Assembly (NCBI RefSeq): GCF_013112245.1
Contig: NZ_WVRN01000001.1
Location: forward strand, 1,554,501-1,618,500
Length of the DNA stretch: 64,000 bases
Source: Ruegeria sp. HKCCD4315
GTDB lineage: Bacteria; Pseudomonadota; Alphaproteobacteria; Rhodobacterales; Rhodobacteraceae
Direction: 5' to 3'
The notes beneath the pieces are model-generated. The model was not told the DNA's origin and ran no database searches. It saw only the letters and a program-made list of their open reading frames with translations. Shown here piece after piece: positions 47,700 to 56,455 of the stretch (its first letter is position 1; every line of letters begins with the position of its first letter). Made by a program: the position numbers and the translations under genes.

Positions 47700-47798
47700 T
47701 TGACTGCGATAGTCCTTTTGCCTTGCGGTGGTTTTTTGATCTCGCGGGGCAGACTTCCTCCCTGTCGACTGGCCGTGCCTTCGGGCACGGCTTTTTTT
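47700..47798 (+). ncRNA. Candidate small RNA ending at a strong terminator
   Basis: A textbook terminator lies on the plus strand (GCCGTGCC-TTCG-GGCACGGC, 47772-47791, then seven T) but no plus-strand gene ends before it; the neighbouring gene reads away on the minus strand. TTGACT at 47700-47705 could be a -35 box, with a weak -10. The inferred transcript would be about 65-70 bases and contains a pyrimidine-rich CTTCCTCCC stretch. Start position is uncertain. Confidence 0.4.
47772..47798 (+). terminator. Strong intrinsic terminator, plus strand
   Basis: A perfect eight-base stem with a TTCG tetraloop followed by TTTTTTT. It belongs to no annotated gene, which is the main reason to propose a small RNA here. 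Confidence 0.92.
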
Positions 47799-47855
47799 GC
47801 CTGCGCCAACACATGTTCAAGTGCTGAGGGTTGGATTAAAATTTCAGGATAGCTG

Positions 47856-47884
47856 TTGACCCACCGGCACCGCTCTCGTAGGGT
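47856..47884 (+). promoter_or_regulatory. Candidate promoter of second small RNA
   Basis: TTGACC (47856-47861), a 17-base spacer and TAGGGT (47879-47884). Transcription would start near 47891. Confidence 0.5.
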
Positions 47885-47890
47885 TTGCGC

Positions 47891-47960
47891 ATAAATAAGT
47901 CGGCCAGTCCGACGGGGAGAACCTTTTGAGGAAGGGAGCTGATAAAACGGCTCCCTTTTT
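47891..47960 (+). ncRNA. Candidate small RNA, about 70 bases
   Basis: The start is inferred from the promoter at 47856-47884. The end is a stem-loop AAGGGAGC (47932-47939) / GCTCCCTT (47950-47957) running into TTTTT. The interior has a short stem (GTCGG-CCAG-TCCGAC, about 47900-47913) followed by GGGGAGAACCTTTTGAGG. No open reading frame fits. The transcript ends 139 bases before the ialB-like gene, so it could alternatively be a leader that is terminated early. Confidence 0.45.
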
Positions 47961-48098
47961 CTATGTGTGGAAGGGCCTTTTCTAAAGCGTCGGGCAAGAA
48001 TCTGTTCACGTTCCTCCGGGCTGCTCTGTTAGTGCCTGACACCGGTTCGGAAGAATGCTAAACGAGGCCAAAAGCTCAATCATCAAATCGAGGCATTC

Positions 48099-48707
48099 AT
48101 GATCAAGAAACTTCTCTCCGCGAATGTACTGGCAGCCGCCTTTGTAAGCAGCGCGGCATTTGCCCAGGAAACCACTGACGACACACAAGCGCAGACAGAG
48201 GTACCCCAGACCCAAGCTACACAGGAATTGGATCTGGGTGAAAGCGGCCCCCGCGTTGGCGACCAATACGTCAAAGAAGAAAGCGGTGACTGGAACATCA
48301 CGTGCTTAAAGACCGAAGGAGACAATGATCCTTGCCTGCTGCGTCAAATTCTGTCTGGTGCCGAGGGACAACCGGTTGCGGAAATCTCAGTCAACAAACT
48401 GCCCGAAGGTGCTACAGCCGTTGCTGCCGCCAGCCTGATTGTACCGCTTGAGACATTGCTGCAGGCCCAAATCGCCATATCCATCGATGGTGCACCCAGC
48501 AAAAGGTACAACTATCATCACTGCAACCCCGTGGGCTGCGTGGCGCAGTTGGGCTTTACCCAAGGCGACATCGACGCAATGAAGGGGGGCAGCACGGCCA
48601 CTATTTCTATGGTGTCCATCCTAGCCCCCAATCAGCTCTTGCAAATCGAAATGTCGCTGGCCGGTTTCACCAGTGGTTACGACAAGCTGGACGTCTTGCA
48701 AAACTAA
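48099..48707 (+). CDS. Invasion-associated locus B (IalB)-family protein
   Basis: A 202-residue exported protein. Signal peptide KKLLSANVLAAAFVSSAAFA, then a Thr/Gln-rich linker, then the IalB domain: GDWNITCLKTEGDNDPCLLRQ, IVPLETLLQAQIAISIDG, and YHHCNPVGCVAQLGF, whose four Cys form the family's disulfides. IalB-type proteins are envelope proteins; the name comes from Bartonella and does not imply invasion here. Ended by a terminator. Confidence 0.9.
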   Translation: MIKKLLSANVLAAAFVSSAAFAQETTDDTQAQTEVPQTQATQELDLGESGPRVGDQYVKEESGDWNITCLKTEGDNDPCLLRQILSGAEGQPVAEISVNKLPEGATAVAAASLIVPLETLLQAQIAISIDGAPSKRYNYHHCNPVGCVAQLGFTQGDIDAMKGGSTATISMVSILAPNQLLQIEMSLAGFTSGYDKLDVLQN

Positions 48708-48718
48708 GTGCACGCCAC

Positions 48719-48749
48719 AAAAAGGCCGCCCGTTCCGTGGCGGCCTTTT
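48719..48749. terminator. Terminator between ialB-like and ketoacyl synthase genes
   Basis: AAAGGCCGCC (48721-48730) pairs with GGCGGCCTTT (48739-48748). Flanked by A-run and T-run, so it can end both converging transcripts. Confidence 0.88.
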
Positions 48750-48770
48750 CTATTTGAGCGTCGTTTTTTC

Positions 48771-49979
48771 TTAAACTCGCTTCAGCGCCAAGACAGCATT
48801 CAGCCCGCCAAAGGCAAACGCATTGCTCAGGGCCACGTCAACTTTCGCTTCACGGGCGACATTCGGCACCACATCCAGCGCACATTCCGGGTCCGGCTCT
48901 TCATATCCGATGGTTGGTGCAATCACCCCGTCCCGCAGGGCCATGATACAAGCCAGCAATTCCACAGCTCCGGTCCCACCGATCAGGTGGCCGTGCATGG
49001 ATTTTGTAGACGATATCATCAGATCATCTGCATGCGGTCCAAATACACCTGCAACGGCTGCGCACTCGGTTTTGTCATTGGCTGCCGTGCCTGTGCCGTG
49101 GGCGTTGATATAACAGACATCGCTGGCGTTCAGCCTGGCATCAGACAGAGCGCCCGCCATGGCCCGCGCGGCCCCCTGTTTACTGGGCATCACAATGTCG
49201 GCCGCATCCGAAGACATCGCAAAGCCGACAACTTCACACAGAACTTCAGCCCCGCGTGCGCGCGCATGTTCGTATTCTTCGAACACAAATATGCCAGCCC
49301 CTTCGCCCTGAACCATTCCGTTGCGGTTGGCGCTGAACGGGCGGCACGCGTCCTTGGACATCACGCGCAAGCCTTCCCACGCTTTGATCCCGCCGAAACA
49401 CAACATGGATTCTGACCCGCCTGTGATCATCGCCGGAGCCGCCCCGCTGCGCACCATCTGAAAGGCTTGTGCCATGGCGTGATTGGAAGAGGCACAAGCG
49501 GTCGAGACGGTAAAGCTGGGCCCTTTGAGGTTATGCTCCATCGACACGTGGCTCGCCGCGGCATTGTTCATCAGTTTGGGAACAACAAACGGGTGCACAC
49601 GGTTCTTACCATCCTCGTAGACCGAACGATAATTGTCATCCCAGGTCGAAACACCGCCACCTGCGGTTCCAAGCACGACGCCTGATCTGGCCGCCAATTC
49701 ACCGTGAAACTCGATGCCTGACTGTTCAATAGCCTCTTTGGCAGCCGTCAGGGTGAACTGAGTGAACCGGTCGTACAAGGACATCTGTTGACGATTAAAC
49801 CGCCCTTCCGCTTCGAACCCCCGGACCTGACCGCCGATCTTGATGGCCAGACGATCGACATCGCGAAATTCCAGTTCCGAGATGCCACAACGACCTTCGC
49901 GCATGGCCTCCAAAGTGTCAGGAACCGAATGGCCCAGTGAGTTGATCGTACCTGCGCCGGTAATAACAACACGTTTCAT
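48771..49979 (-). CDS. Beta-ketoacyl-ACP synthase, FabF-like
   Basis: A 402-residue condensing enzyme. Catalytic triad seen: Cys 162 in VSTACASSNHA, His in INAHGTGTAANDKTE, and His in KSMHGHLIGGTGAVE. Motif FGFGG equivalent near the end is FAFGGLNAVL. It lies 9 bases after an acyl carrier protein gene and close to lpxD, not with the usual fab genes. It may make special acyl chains, for example for lipid A, rather than bulk fatty acids (inference from context). Confidence 0.92.
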   Translation of the reverse strand: MKRVVITGAGTINSLGHSVPDTLEAMREGRCGISELEFRDVDRLAIKIGGQVRGFEAEGRFNRQQMSLYDRFTQFTLTAAKEAIEQSGIEFHGELAARSGVVLGTAGGGVSTWDDNYRSVYEDGKNRVHPFVVPKLMNNAAASHVSMEHNLKGPSFTVSTACASSNHAMAQAFQMVRSGAAPAMITGGSESMLCFGGIKAWEGLRVMSKDACRPFSANRNGMVQGEGAGIFVFEEYEHARARGAEVLCEVVGFAMSSDAADIVMPSKQGAARAMAGALSDARLNASDVCYINAHGTGTAANDKTECAAVAGVFGPHADDLMISSTKSMHGHLIGGTGAVELLACIMALRDGVIAPTIGYEEPDPECALDVVPNVAREAKVDVALSNAFAFGGLNAVLALKRV

Positions 49980-49988
49980 GAGAGCAGG

Positions 49989-50246
49989 TCAGACCTTTTC
50001 CGACACAAGCTGTTCGATCCCGGCAATGATGGCGGCCACATTGGAGATATCGAAATCATTGGCTTCAGGTTCGTTGGCATTGAACGGAACCGAAATGTCG
50101 AACTCTTCTTCGATTGCAAAGATGCTTTCTACCAGACCCAGGCTGTCGATACCCAAGTCCTCAAGCGTGCTTTCGGGCGTCACATCCGATGGCTCCAGCA
50201 CGGCCTGCTCTGCAATGATTGCGATGACGCGGTCGCTGATGCTCAT
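49989..50246 (-). CDS. Specialised acyl carrier protein
   Basis: An 85-residue protein with the phosphopantetheine site DLGIDSLGLVE (Ser 35) and acidic helices on both sides. It differs from housekeeping AcpP (no A-D-S-L-D-T-V-E) and is set between lpxD and a ketoacyl synthase. It is like the role of AcpXL in rhizobia, which carries acyl chains to lipid A, but I see no very-long-chain acyltransferase gene here. Confidence 0.9.
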   Translation of the reverse strand: MSISDRVIAIIAEQAVLEPSDVTPESTLEDLGIDSLGLVESIFAIEEEFDISVPFNANEPEANDFDISNVAAIIAGIEQLVSEKV

Positions 50247-50278
50247 GTCGGTCCCCTGACTTTCGTTCTGAGGATGAT

Positions 50279-51370
50279 TTAATCGCTCGGCGACTGTTTG
50301 AAAACAGCCTTTTTAAGTGCCTCAACGTCGCGGGCCATGCGCGGTAAACGGCGTTGGGCTTTGTAGATGTCCGTATGAGTATCCATTTTGATGCCCGGAT
50401 AACCCATTATGACGCGGCCTGCCGGAACGTTGGACAGAATTTTTGTGCCTCCACCGGCAATCACACCGTCACCAATAAAGATGTTATCAACAACGCCAGT
50501 CTGACCACCCAGAACAACGTTACTGCCGATCTCGACAGATCCCGACACGCCGGTCTGACCACACAAAAGGCAATCGCGTCCCACACGCGTGTTGTGCCCC
50601 ACATGTACCAGATTATCCAGTTTCGAGCCGTCTCCGATCCGGGTATTGCGGATCGTGCCGTTGTCGACGGTGCAGTTGGATCCAATCTCGACGTCATCGC
50701 CTATCTCGACCGCTCCCAAAGAGTGGATGCGAAGCCAGCTTTGTGCTTTGGCGTCACCTTGATCACCCATAGTCTTGCGGGCGTTCTCAGCGCCAGAGAC
50801 TTCGGGGGTGACAAAGCTAAAGCCATCGCCTCCGATCCGGGCGCCTGGTTGCGCGACAAAGCGGTCTCCGATTTGCGCGCGGGCACCGATACTGACCATC
50901 TCGCGCAGCAACGCACGCTCTCCCAGCGTGGCATCGATGCCGATCGTGCAATGCGCGCCAATCACAGATCCCGCCCCGATCCGGGCGCGGGCACCGACAA
51001 CTGTAAGAGGCCCGATAGAGACGTCTGCAGCAATCTCTGCCGTCGGATCAATCACGGCCGACGGGTGAATTCCCGGCTCTACCCCTTGTCCACGATCCAG
51101 CATGGCAGTGATGCCCGCCATGGCCATACGAGGACGTTTGACAAAGATCGCCGCACGCAGCCCCATAGCCTGCCAATCCGCGCCCTCCCACAAAACTGCA
51201 GCGCGCGCCTCTCCAACTGAAAGCGCGTCAGCATATTTCGGAGACATCGCCATCGCCAGATCTGTCGGACCAGCATCACTGGGTTCGGCAGCCCGCACAA
51301 TCGTCAGGCCTGTATCGCCCTGGCATTCTGCGCTCAGAGCGTCGGCGATTTGTTGAACGGTAAACTGCAT
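50279..51370 (-). CDS. lpxD: UDP-3-O-(3-hydroxyacyl)glucosamine N-acyltransferase
   Basis: A 363-residue left-handed beta-helix enzyme of lipid A synthesis. N-terminal uridine-binding domain, then many hexapeptide repeats ([20 protein letters not shown] and on) with the catalytic His in [10 protein letters not shown], and [19 protein letters not shown]. LpxD is normally near lpxA, fabZ or bamA; here it heads a small unit with an acyl carrier protein (32 bases away) and a condensing enzyme. Confidence 0.94.
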   Translation of the reverse strand: MQFTVQQIADALSAECQGDTGLTIVRAAEPSDAGPTDLAMAMSPKYADALSVGEARAAVLWEGADWQAMGLRAAIFVKRPRMAMAGITAMLDRGQGVEPGIHPSAVIDPTAEIAADVSIGPLTVVGARARIGAGSVIGAHCTIGIDATLGERALLREMVSIGARAQIGDRFVAQPGARIGGDGFSFVTPEVSGAENARKTMGDQGDAKAQSWLRIHSLGAVEIGDDVEIGSNCTVDNGTIRNTRIGDGSKLDNLVHVGHNTRVGRDCLLCGQTGVSGSVEIGSNVVLGGQTGVVDNIFIGDGVIAGGGTKILSNVPAGRVIMGYPGIKMDTHTDIYKAQRRLPRMARDVEALKKAVFKQSPSD

Positions 51371-51404
51371 GACGGGTTTCCTTTTGGCAGGATTTGCCCC
51401 GTGC

Positions 51405-53012
51405 TTACCCCTGAACGTCCGACAGGGCTACCCCTGCCTTTTGAAGTGCGTCCCAAATCTTGGCATCGCGGTTATAGACGTCGCGGCGATACTGCACCTC
51501 GCCCTTCGGCCCGATATAGGCGGTGCGATAGATCAGATGCACTGGCACATGCTGGTCCAGTTCAACTTTGGTTTCCTTGCCGGTCTTGAGAACACGGTGA
51601 AAGAACGCCTTGGGGTCTTCCTCTTGTTTTGCCAGCAGCGCATAGGCGAATTCGAAAGGTTGCGCCAAACGTATACACCCGTGCGAGAACGCCCGCACCT
51701 CACGTGCGAACAGGCTTTTCTGTGGTGTATCATGCAGATAGATGTTGTACTTGTTGGGGAACATGAACTTCACCAAACCCAGCGCATTGCTTTTGCTGGG
51801 GGGCTGGCGCATCGCAAACGGGAAGTTTCGCGCCGTGAACTGAGTGAAATCCACAGCCCCACGATTAACCTGCCGCCCGCTGCGGTCAGTGATTTGAATA
51901 TGCCCCACGGCGTTAGGATTGGACTGCAGTTTAGGCAGGTATTCCTTGGTGATGATCGAGCGCGGCACATACCAGCTGGGGTTGATCACCATATGCTCCA
52001 TCACATCCGAAAACTCGGGGCTGCGGCGATCATGTGTGTTCTTGCCAATCACCGCGCGGGTTTCAAACGTAACCTGCCCGTCATCGACGATCTTGGCCGA
52101 GAAATCAGCCTGATTCACCAGAATATGACGCGCACCACGCTCTCGCGGCAGCCAGCGCTCCCTTTCCAGCGCGACATAGACTGCCTTTAGGCGGTCCGAG
52201 GCCGGACGGTTCAACTCGGTAATTGTGCCTTGGCCAGCGACACCGTCAGGTTCCAGCCCATGCGCCGTTTGAAAAGCCTGAACGCCAGCCAGCAGCGCAT
52301 CGTCAAAAGACGGGCTGGCCGACGGTCTCATGTACCCCATTGCCACAAGACGATTGCGCAGTTTGACGACATTCGGCCCGGTGTCACCATACTCTAGTTT
52401 CGCGACCGGTACCGTCGCCCCCCAACCACCTTGATCCACCAAAGCTTGCAACAGCAGCTTTTGTTTCATCAGCGCGCGGTACTGTGGGGTTTGCGGCGAC
52501 AGTTGTTCCAGATATTGCGCGCCTTGCTCCGCCAACCCTGACAAATGCTCGGCTGCACTTCGGTGCTCCACTCCCCGAACCAGTCCGTCGTCTACACGCC
52601 CAGGTTCAAGTGTGCCGGAATACAGCGCATCAGCGTATTCTACATACACCCGGCTGAGTTCGGCCTCGACCGCGCCAAGGTCACGAACAGACCGGGCCTG
52701 TTCCATCTGATCAATCAATGCCGAGACGGCAGCATCTGCATGGGGCAAACCGTGAAGATGTGCGTTGGACAATGCTTCAATCAACGCGGTCCTGCGTTGC
52801 ATATGCTCAGGGGTTTCACCTACCCAAATTGGAGCGAACCCGTTCGTCCGGTAAAACTCGGCAATTGTCGATGCCTGCGGCGTGTGTTCCGCAATCGCCA
52901 TTTGAAACGCTGTTTTCGGTTCGGGCGCAGACGCTGTGTTCGCAAAACCAGCGGTTGCTGCAAAACAAGCGGTGACAAGGATACTGGTACTGGTGCGGAA
53001 AACAGAAAGCAT
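51405..53012 (-). CDS. L,D-transpeptidase, YcbB/LdtD-like
   Basis: A 535-residue exported protein. Signal peptide after ATG 53012 ([21 protein letters not shown]). A scaffold domain, then a peptidoglycan-binding part ([17 protein letters not shown] ... [22 protein letters not shown]), then the YkuD catalytic domain ending in [15 protein letters not shown] with nucleophile Cys near residue 446. Forms 3-3 cross-links in peptidoglycan. Divergent from a DUF882 peptidase-like gene, so the two may be balanced. Confidence 0.93.
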   Translation of the reverse strand: MLSVFRTSTSILVTACFAATAGFANTASAPEPKTAFQMAIAEHTPQASTIAEFYRTNGFAPIWVGETPEHMQRRTALIEALSNAHLHGLPHADAAVSALIDQMEQARSVRDLGAVEAELSRVYVEYADALYSGTLEPGRVDDGLVRGVEHRSAAEHLSGLAEQGAQYLEQLSPQTPQYRALMKQKLLLQALVDQGGWGATVPVAKLEYGDTGPNVVKLRNRLVAMGYMRPSASPSFDDALLAGVQAFQTAHGLEPDGVAGQGTITELNRPASDRLKAVYVALERERWLPRERGARHILVNQADFSAKIVDDGQVTFETRAVIGKNTHDRRSPEFSDVMEHMVINPSWYVPRSIITKEYLPKLQSNPNAVGHIQITDRSGRQVNRGAVDFTQFTARNFPFAMRQPPSKSNALGLVKFMFPNKYNIYLHDTPQKSLFAREVRAFSHGCIRLAQPFEFAYALLAKQEEDPKAFFHRVLKTGKETKVELDQHVPVHLIYRTAYIGPKGEVQYRRDVYNRDAKIWDALQKAGVALSDVQG

Positions 53013-53367
53013 TACGGGGCCTTGAATATTCAAAAGATTGAACTTGGGATATGTGCGTCAGGCAACTATGGATTTGCCATCGATTACTTGTCTATTCACA
53101 AATCCCTTACCAAATCGCTTCTGATGATGTCTGATGCGTGTTTGCATCGGCCGGTTGGCAAAAACCTCACAGCTGCACAAATTCTAAGTGACACTGTGTC
53201 ATTTGCGCAAAAAACTGCCGAAATTTCCCCCTTGAAAAGGTGAATCCGAAACACTTCTTGGCCGCTGATTCCGATTGTGTCATAAAAACCGCATCTGGGA
53301 TGGGAAAAAATTAATACCGCGCGCGTAACATCGTGCGCAGGCAGGAACAGTACGGGACGAACCAAAA
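53013..53367. promoter_or_regulatory. Divergent control region with palindrome 53189-53201
   Basis: No gene fits. TGACAC-T-GTGTCA (53189-53201) is a perfect palindrome. The half-element TGTGTCAT occurs at 53195-53202 and again at 53276-53283, 81 bases further. These look like operator elements for both divergent peptidoglycan genes. The binding protein is unknown. Confidence 0.5.
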
Positions 53368-53937
53368 ATGACCAAGAGCAGTTCCTCGGGCATGACCCGG
53401 CGTGCCCTATTGGGTGCATTTGCAGCTACCGCAGTTGCGGCAGCCCCCACATATTCCAATGCAGCAGGCTTTTTGCGCGGTGGCGGCGATATTCGTCGCA
53501 TTCGTATGTATTCCGGTCGCACGGGCGAACGGTTGGATATGATTTATTGGGTCGATGGTAAGTATATCAAAGACGCTGTCAAAGAAGTGAACCATTTCAT
53601 GCGCGATTGGCGCACGGATCAGGTTAAATCCATTGATTTGCGCACGATTGATATCATGGCGGCATCACACAACCTTCTGGATGTGAATGAACCGTATATG
53701 TTGCTGTCCGGTTATCGTTCTCCTCAGACCAACGCGATGTTGCGTTCAAGGTCGCGTCGCGTTGCGCGCAAGTCGCTTCATATGGAAGGTCAGGCTGCTG
53801 ACCTGCGTCTGGCGTCTCGCTCAGTCTCGCAGATGGCCAAAGCCGCGATGTCGTGCCGTGCAGGTGGCGTCGGCCAGTATTATGGATCGAACTTCGTTCA
53901 CATGGATTGCGGAGTTGTCCGTTCTTGGCGCGGTTAA
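53368..53937 (+). CDS. DUF882 / M15-like murein endopeptidase, Tat-exported
   Basis: A 189-residue protein. A Tat signal is visible (MTRRALLGAFAATAVAAAP). The catalytic-type motifs of the M15-like DUF882 (YcbK/MepK) family are present: LSGYRSPQTNAMLR, SLHMEGQAADLRLA with His and Asp, and FVHMDCGVVRSW with His. MepK of E. coli cuts 3-3 cross-links made by L,D-transpeptidases, so it is interesting that the facing gene encodes one. Confidence 0.9.
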   Translation: MTKSSSSGMTRRALLGAFAATAVAAAPTYSNAAGFLRGGGDIRRIRMYSGRTGERLDMIYWVDGKYIKDAVKEVNHFMRDWRTDQVKSIDLRTIDIMAASHNLLDVNEPYMLLSGYRSPQTNAMLRSRSRRVARKSLHMEGQAADLRLASRSVSQMAKAAMSCRAGGVGQYYGSNFVHMDCGVVRSWRG

Positions 53938-54001
53938 AACGCAAACCAAAACGGGTCTCGCATATCTGAAACGCTTGTAGCAGGAATACTGGTTTCACCT
54001 G

Positions 54002-54334
54002 CTATATCCCTGCATCTCCTCCTCCACCGCCTGCGTCACCACCTCCGGAGTCGCTGGTTGATGGAGCTTCGGCAGTCGAGCTGCCAGTCTCACGCGTCTT
54101 TTCTTTGTCGACATCCGATTCAACATTAGACGCAGACACATTGCTGCTCTCGGCTTCATCGTCGCTGTCTGAATCGTCGTCGGTCAGCTTGCCAAGGATG
54201 AATGCTAGCACGACACCGACTATAACCCAGCTTGCAACGCTGGGGAGTGAATAGCCCGAAATAACAGTACAGCCCAAAACCGCAACTATTACGACCACAA
54301 CGATAAACATTTTTTTTGAAGAGATGACTTGCAC
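54002..54334 (-). CDS. Small membrane protein with acidic and glycine-rich tail
   Basis: A 110-residue protein. The start GTG at 54334 is chosen because GGAGG lies six bases upstream; the in-frame ATG at 54391 has no such site. Two hydrophobic helices (MFIVVVVIVAVLGCTVI and VASWVIVGVVLAFILG) are followed by a Ser/Asp/Glu-rich segment and a Gly-rich end (SGGGDAGGGGGDAG). No family recognised. It lies alone between the DUF882 gene and tRNA-Arg. Confidence 0.6.
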   Translation of the reverse strand: MQVISSKKMFIVVVVIVAVLGCTVISGYSLPSVASWVIVGVVLAFILGKLTDDDSDSDDEAESSNVSASNVESDVDKEKTRETGSSTAEAPSTSDSGGGDAGGGGGDAGI

Positions 54335-54502
54335 GTTCTTTCCTCCATCAAAGGTGACGCGAACCAACCCCATCGGGAAAGTGTATCGCAAAACGTGCCG
54401 CTAGAAAAATTTACGCTTAAATGAGAGCGCCTGTGGTCGTTCTTAAAACCTGGCGAAACCGAAATTTGGTTCCATGAAAATGGTTCAGAACATGTAAGAA
54501 AA

Positions 54503-54579
<77 letters not shown>

Positions 54580-54656
54580 CTTGGTCGTTAGCTAACCTTG
54601 ATCCGGTTTGGGTGCAACTGGAAATCGTGCTTGTCGCACCCAGTTTCAGATCAAAG

Positions 54657-55877
54657 TCAGGCGAAAAGATCATGTGCCAATTCAAGGGCATCGATCAGAA
54701 TGTCGACCTCTTCCGTGGTGTTATAAAGACCAAAGCTGGCGCGGCATGTTGCTGTCACGCCAAGATGGTCCATCAGCGGCCCGGCACAGTGATGGCCTGC
54801 GCGAACAGCCACGCCTTTTTTGTCCAAGATGGTAGACACATCATGCGCATGGCCTGCTCCGTCCAGTGTAAAACTGAAAATGGCCGCCTTGTCGGGACGT
54901 GTGCCCTGAACCTGCAACCAGTTGAGACCGTTCAAGCGTTGCTTGGCATAGTCGCGCAGGCTTGATTCATGGGCCGCGATGTTCGCCATACCCAGATCCA
55001 TCAAATAATCCAGTGCCACACCCAATCCGATCGTCTGAACGATACCGGGTGTACCGGCCTCGAACTTCATTGGCGGGTCGTTGTAGATGACCTGTTCCTT
55101 GCTGACCTCTTTGATCATGTCACCGCCGCCGATAAAGGGGCGCATTTCGGCCATACGTTCGGATTTGATGTAAATCGCGCCTGACCCGGACGGGCCATAC
55201 AGCTTGTGACCGGTGATCGCGTAAAAATCACAGCCGATCTCTTCCACATTCACCGGCATATGGACCGCGCCCTGGCTGCCGTCCACCAGAACCGGAACAC
55301 CTTTGGCATGGGCACCTTCGGTGATGGCTTTGACATCTACGACCGTACCCAGCACATTCGAACACTGGGTTACGGCAACCAGCTTGGTCTTTGGGCCAAT
55401 CGCATCAATCACGGCCTGAGGGTCCAGCCCGCCGTCAGAGTCCACATCCACCCATTTAAGAACAACGCCCTGCCGTTCGCGCAGAAAATGCCAGGGTACG
55501 ATATTGGCGTGATGCTCCATGACGCTCAGAACGATCTCGTCCCCGGCTTCAAGTCGCGGCATTGCCCAGCCGTAAGCAACAAGGTTGATCCCTTCGGTCG
55601 TGCCCGAGTTCAGGACGATTTCGTCCTCATTCGAAGCACCAAGAAAGCGGGCAACGGTGCCGCGCACGGATTCGTACTTCTCGGTTGCAAGGTTGGACAG
55701 GTAATGCAAGCCGCGATGGACGTTCGAATATTCCTCGGCATAAGCACGCGTCACAGCGTCAATAACGACCTGCGGTTTTTGAGCCGAGGCGCCATTGTCC
55801 AGATAGGTCAAAGGCTTGCCATTGACCCGACGCGACAGGATCGGAAAGTCAGAGCGGATTTTCTGTACATCGTACAT
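54657..55877 (-). CDS. sufS: Cysteine desulfurase SufS
   Basis: A 406-residue PLP enzyme of group II. PLP Lys in ITGHKLYGPSG, catalytic Cys near residue 364 in RAGHHCAGPLM, and the N-terminal YLDNGASAQKP. Supplies sulfur for the SufBCD scaffold. Last gene of the operon, 12 bases after a YIP1-type gene. No sufE or sufU partner is in the window. Confidence 0.95.
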   Translation of the reverse strand: MYDVQKIRSDFPILSRRVNGKPLTYLDNGASAQKPQVVIDAVTRAYAEEYSNVHRGLHYLSNLATEKYESVRGTVARFLGASNEDEIVLNSGTTEGINLVAYGWAMPRLEAGDEIVLSVMEHHANIVPWHFLRERQGVVLKWVDVDSDGGLDPQAVIDAIGPKTKLVAVTQCSNVLGTVVDVKAITEGAHAKGVPVLVDGSQGAVHMPVNVEEIGCDFYAITGHKLYGPSGSGAIYIKSERMAEMRPFIGGGDMIKEVSKEQVIYNDPPMKFEAGTPGIVQTIGLGVALDYLMDLGMANIAAHESSLRDYAKQRLNGLNWLQVQGTRPDKAAIFSFTLDGAGHAHDVSTILDKKGVAVRAGHHCAGPLMDHLGVTATCRASFGLYNTTEEVDILIDALELAHDLFA

Positions 55878-55888
55878 AGGCGTGTTTC

Positions 55889-56455
55889 CTAGACGGGTCC
55901 AGTTGGATTGAACATCAGAACAATGGGAAGGGCGACAATAGCGGCCAAAAGAATTACGGCAAATGCCTTGCCAAGCGAGCCGAATTGATGCGCCTCATTC
56001 AGAAAATGCAGCGTTATGTAAAGGCTCCATCCCAAGGTCGCCAGCAGCAAGAGAAGCGTTAGAGCAGGCAAAGCCACGCTGGCAAGAACCATGGCCAGCA
56101 ACGCGCCGCTTTGCAAAAAACTCAGCCAGATCATCAGGATCAACAAGCCGGAAAGCGTTGCACTGCCGCCAAGAACCCGTCCGACCAAAAGAAAGGCGAC
56201 AACGCTCAGAAGCATCGCACCAGCGGATCGGATTAGAATGAACGGGATGCTTTCGGCCTCGGCGTTCACTGGGGCTTCGGGCGCCATAAAGATCAGGTCC
56301 GTGCTGAGTTGGATCAGGCAGTTAAAAACCACCACCAGAAAAAAGCTCAGCCAGACCGCTTCCCGCCCCAGATTCAATGCTAATATCTGACGGGCTGCTT
56401 CGGCAGGTTTCTTGAGCGTCAGAACCACCAGTGGGCCCAATTGTGGAATAGTCAT
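55889..56455 (-). CDS. YIP1-family membrane protein (first in order from sufS)
   Basis: A 188-residue protein with five hydrophobic helices (for example AVWLSFFLVVVFNCLIQL, and LLLATLGWSLYITLHFL near the end). The pattern of the Yip1 domain is visible but weak. Its ATG overlaps the stop of a second, shorter YIP1-like gene. Its presence in a suf operon is unexplained. Confidence 0.75.
   Translation of the reverse strand: MTIPQLGPLVVLTLKKPAEAARQILALNLGREAVWLSFFLVVVFNCLIQLSTDLIFMAPEAPVNAEAESIPFILIRSAGAMLLSVVAFLLVGRVLGGSATLSGLLILMIWLSFLQSGALLAMVLASVALPALTLLLLLATLGWSLYITLHFLNEAHQFGSLGKAFAVILLAAIVALPIVLMFNPTGPV

Noticed and set aside
48099..48707. IalB-family protein as a virulence factor
   Set aside because: The family name comes from Bartonella; homologues are general in free-living alphaproteobacteria, and nothing else here suggests pathogenicity.
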